DNA from: Pseudomonadota bacterium
GTDB taxonomy: Bacteria; Pseudomonadota; Alphaproteobacteria; Acetobacterales; Acetobacteraceae
Length of the DNA: 7,619 nt
Reading direction: 5' to 3'
Assembly (NCBI GenBank): GCA_021826485.1
Contig: JAKAZX010000189.1
Span: 1 to 7,619, forward strand
Below the pieces are notes generated by a model. It had not been told where the DNA came from and did no database searches. It saw only the letters and a list, made by a program, of their open reading frames with translations. Both the position numbers and the translations under genes were made by a program. This document shows, one piece after another, positions 6,428 to 7,619 of the stretch. Within the stretch, counting starts at the first letter, position 1, and each line of letters begins with the position of its first letter.

Positions 6428-7619
6428 ATGGACGCGCTCGGCGCGGCGGCACGGCTGCCGCCGCCCGAGTTCGGCCCGGCGCCGCGGCCCGTCCGGGTAG
6501 TGCATGATGCGGTGCCCGGCCGCGCCCGGCTGCACGTGGCCAGCCTGCGGAATGCGCCCGCACTGGCAGCGGCGGCGGAACGTGCGCTGGCCGCGCTGCC
6601 GGGGGTTCACCACGCCAGCGCCAGCCCCCGCACCGGCAACGTGCTGGTGCTGTTCGACCGCGCGGTGCCGCTGGCGCGGGTGGTGGCGCGGCTCGGCCGG
6701 CTCGACAAGCTTGCCGATGATGCGGCGGCCGGGTGGCACGCCGAAACCGCCGACGCGGTCGCCGCCCGGCTCGGCGGTTCGGCCACGGACGGGCTGACCC
6801 ATGCCGGCGCCCGCGCGCGGCTGGCCGAGGCCGGGCGCAACGTGCTGCCGCAGCCGCAGGCGCGCCCGGCGCTCGCCATCCTGGCCGGCCAGTTCGCGAC
6901 CCTGCCGGTGTTCCTGCTGGCCGGCGCCGGCGCGCTCTCGCTCGCCACCGGGGCGCTGGTGGAGGCGGTGGCGATCGCGGCGGTGCTGGTGCTGAACGGC
7001 GGCCTCGGCTTCGCGGTGGAAAGCCGGTCGGAACGGCGGATCGCCGGCCTCGCCCGCCCGCCCGTCGCGGCGGCGGCGGTGCTCCGCCAGGGTACGCCGC
7101 GCGACGTGCCGTTCGCCGAGGTGGTGCCCGGCGACCTGCTGCTGCTGCGCCCCGGCACGCTGGTCGCCGCCGACGCGCGGCTGGTGCAGGCGCACGACCT
7201 GTCGGTGAACGAGGCGATGCTGACCGGCGAAAGCCTGCCGGTCGCCAAGGATGCCGCGCCGCTGCCGCCCGGCCCGGTCGCGCTGGCGGACCGGACCAGC
7301 ATGGTGTTCCGCGGCACCACCGTCACCGGCGGCACCGGCAGCGCGCTCGCCGTCGCCACCGGCGCCCGGACCGAGATGGGGCAGGTGCAGCGCCTGCTGG
7401 GGCAGGCCACGCGCCCGCCGACGCCGATGGAGCGGCAATTGGACGATCTCGGCCGCCGGCTGATCGGGGTGGCCCTGCTGGGCTGCGGCGCGGTGTTCGG
7501 CATCGGCCTGCTGCGCGGCTTCGGCCTTGCGTCCACCCTCGCCTCCGCCGTGTCGCTCGCCGTTGCGGCGATCCCGGAAGGCATGCCGACGGTGGCGACC
7601 ACAGCGCTGGCCCGCAGCG
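6428..7619 (+). CDS. Cation-transporting P-type ATPase with N-terminal HMA-like domain, 3' truncated by window edge
   Basis: The first 397 residues are present; the frame stays open to the window edge. Residues ~21-80 form a ferredoxin-like heavy-metal-associated domain of the HMA_2 type (RVVHDAVPGRARLHV, then LPGVHHASASPRTGNVLVLFD) with no CxxC metal site. Residues ~123-145 match the P-type ATPase N-terminal cation domain (ARLAEAGRNVLPQP). Two membrane helices follow (~148-196), then the actuator domain with TGES at 266-269 (dephosphorylation motif). Another membrane pair follows, carrying PEGMP at 383-387 where metal-pumping P1B enzymes have CPC. PEG-x-P is typical of P2 ATPases (Ca2+-type) and of the CtpE/CtpF/CtpI-like group. 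The DKTGT phosphorylation site lies beyond the window. ATG 6428 is 1 nt after the previous stop, with AGGG at 6419-6422. Transported ion unknown. Confidence 0.9.
   Translation, partial: MDALGAAARLPPPEFGPAPRPVRVVHDAVPGRARLHVASLRNAPALAAAAERALAALPGVHHASASPRTGNVLVLFDRAVPLARVVARLGRLDKLADDAAAGWHAETADAVAARLGGSATDGLTHAGARARLAEAGRNVLPQPQARPALAILAGQFATLPVFLLAGAGALSLATGALVEAVAIAAVLVLNGGLGFAVESRSERRIAGLARPPVAAAAVLRQGTPRDVPFAEVVPGDLLLLRPGTLVAADARLVQAHDLSVNEAMLTGESLPVAKDAAPLPPGPVALADRTSMVFRGTTVTGGTGSALAVATGARTEMGQVQRLLGQATRPPTPMERQLDDLGRRLIGVALLGCGAVFGIGLLRGFGLASTLASAVSLAVAAIPEGMPTVATTALARS

Noticed and set aside
6083..7438. Minus-strand open frame of 451 codons opposite the ATPase.
   Set aside because: Low-complexity Arg/Gly-rich translation; the plus strand carries clear P-type ATPase motifs in this interval.

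Overview
The window is very GC-rich, with tightly packed genes and strong G/C bias at third codon positions. Protein similarities (corrinoid-type methyltransferase tail, alphaproteobacterial-style PAS/HisKA hybrid kinase) suggest an alphaproteobacterium, possibly Rhodospirillales/Acetobacteraceae. That placement is inference from recognised protein styles only. No tRNA, rRNA, insertion sequence or CRISPR array is visible.

Layout. (1) Positions 1-206 hold the tail of a methyltetrahydrofolate:corrinoid methyltransferase-like gene, followed 3 nt later by a serine-hydrolase gene of the class C beta-lactamase/EstB esterase family (210-1433). (2) Convergent to these, on the minus strand, lies a hybrid sensor histidine kinase (1447-3452). 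A GC-rich hairpin sits at the tail-to-tail junction. The kinase reading frame is broken by an apparent 1-nt deletion in its PAS domain near 2935. Its three-helix membrane domain closely resembles the ethylene-binding domain of plant ETR1. (3) Divergent from the kinase, a plus-strand cluster starts with a well-placed Shine-Dalgarno and an aldolase-like TIM-barrel protein (3574-4572), then a PfkB-family sugar kinase 3 nt downstream (4576-5598). Together they look like a kinase/aldolase sugar-phosphate module comparable in logic to LacC/LacD. (4) The same strand continues with two small membrane-anchored proteins that are paralogous to each other at their N-termini (5638-6099 and 6178-6426, DUF5132-like). 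One nt after the second comes a P-type ATPase with an N-terminal HMA-like domain lacking CxxC and a PEGMP motif in the ion-binding helix (6428 to the window edge).

The two most notable items are the ETR1-like sensor, in which all seven ETR1 residues known to matter for ethylene binding are matched at a constant offset, and the two paralogous small membrane proteins directly upstream of a P2-like ATPase. The latter arrangement recalls mycobacterial PacL/Ctp efflux platforms but is not obviously homologous to them.
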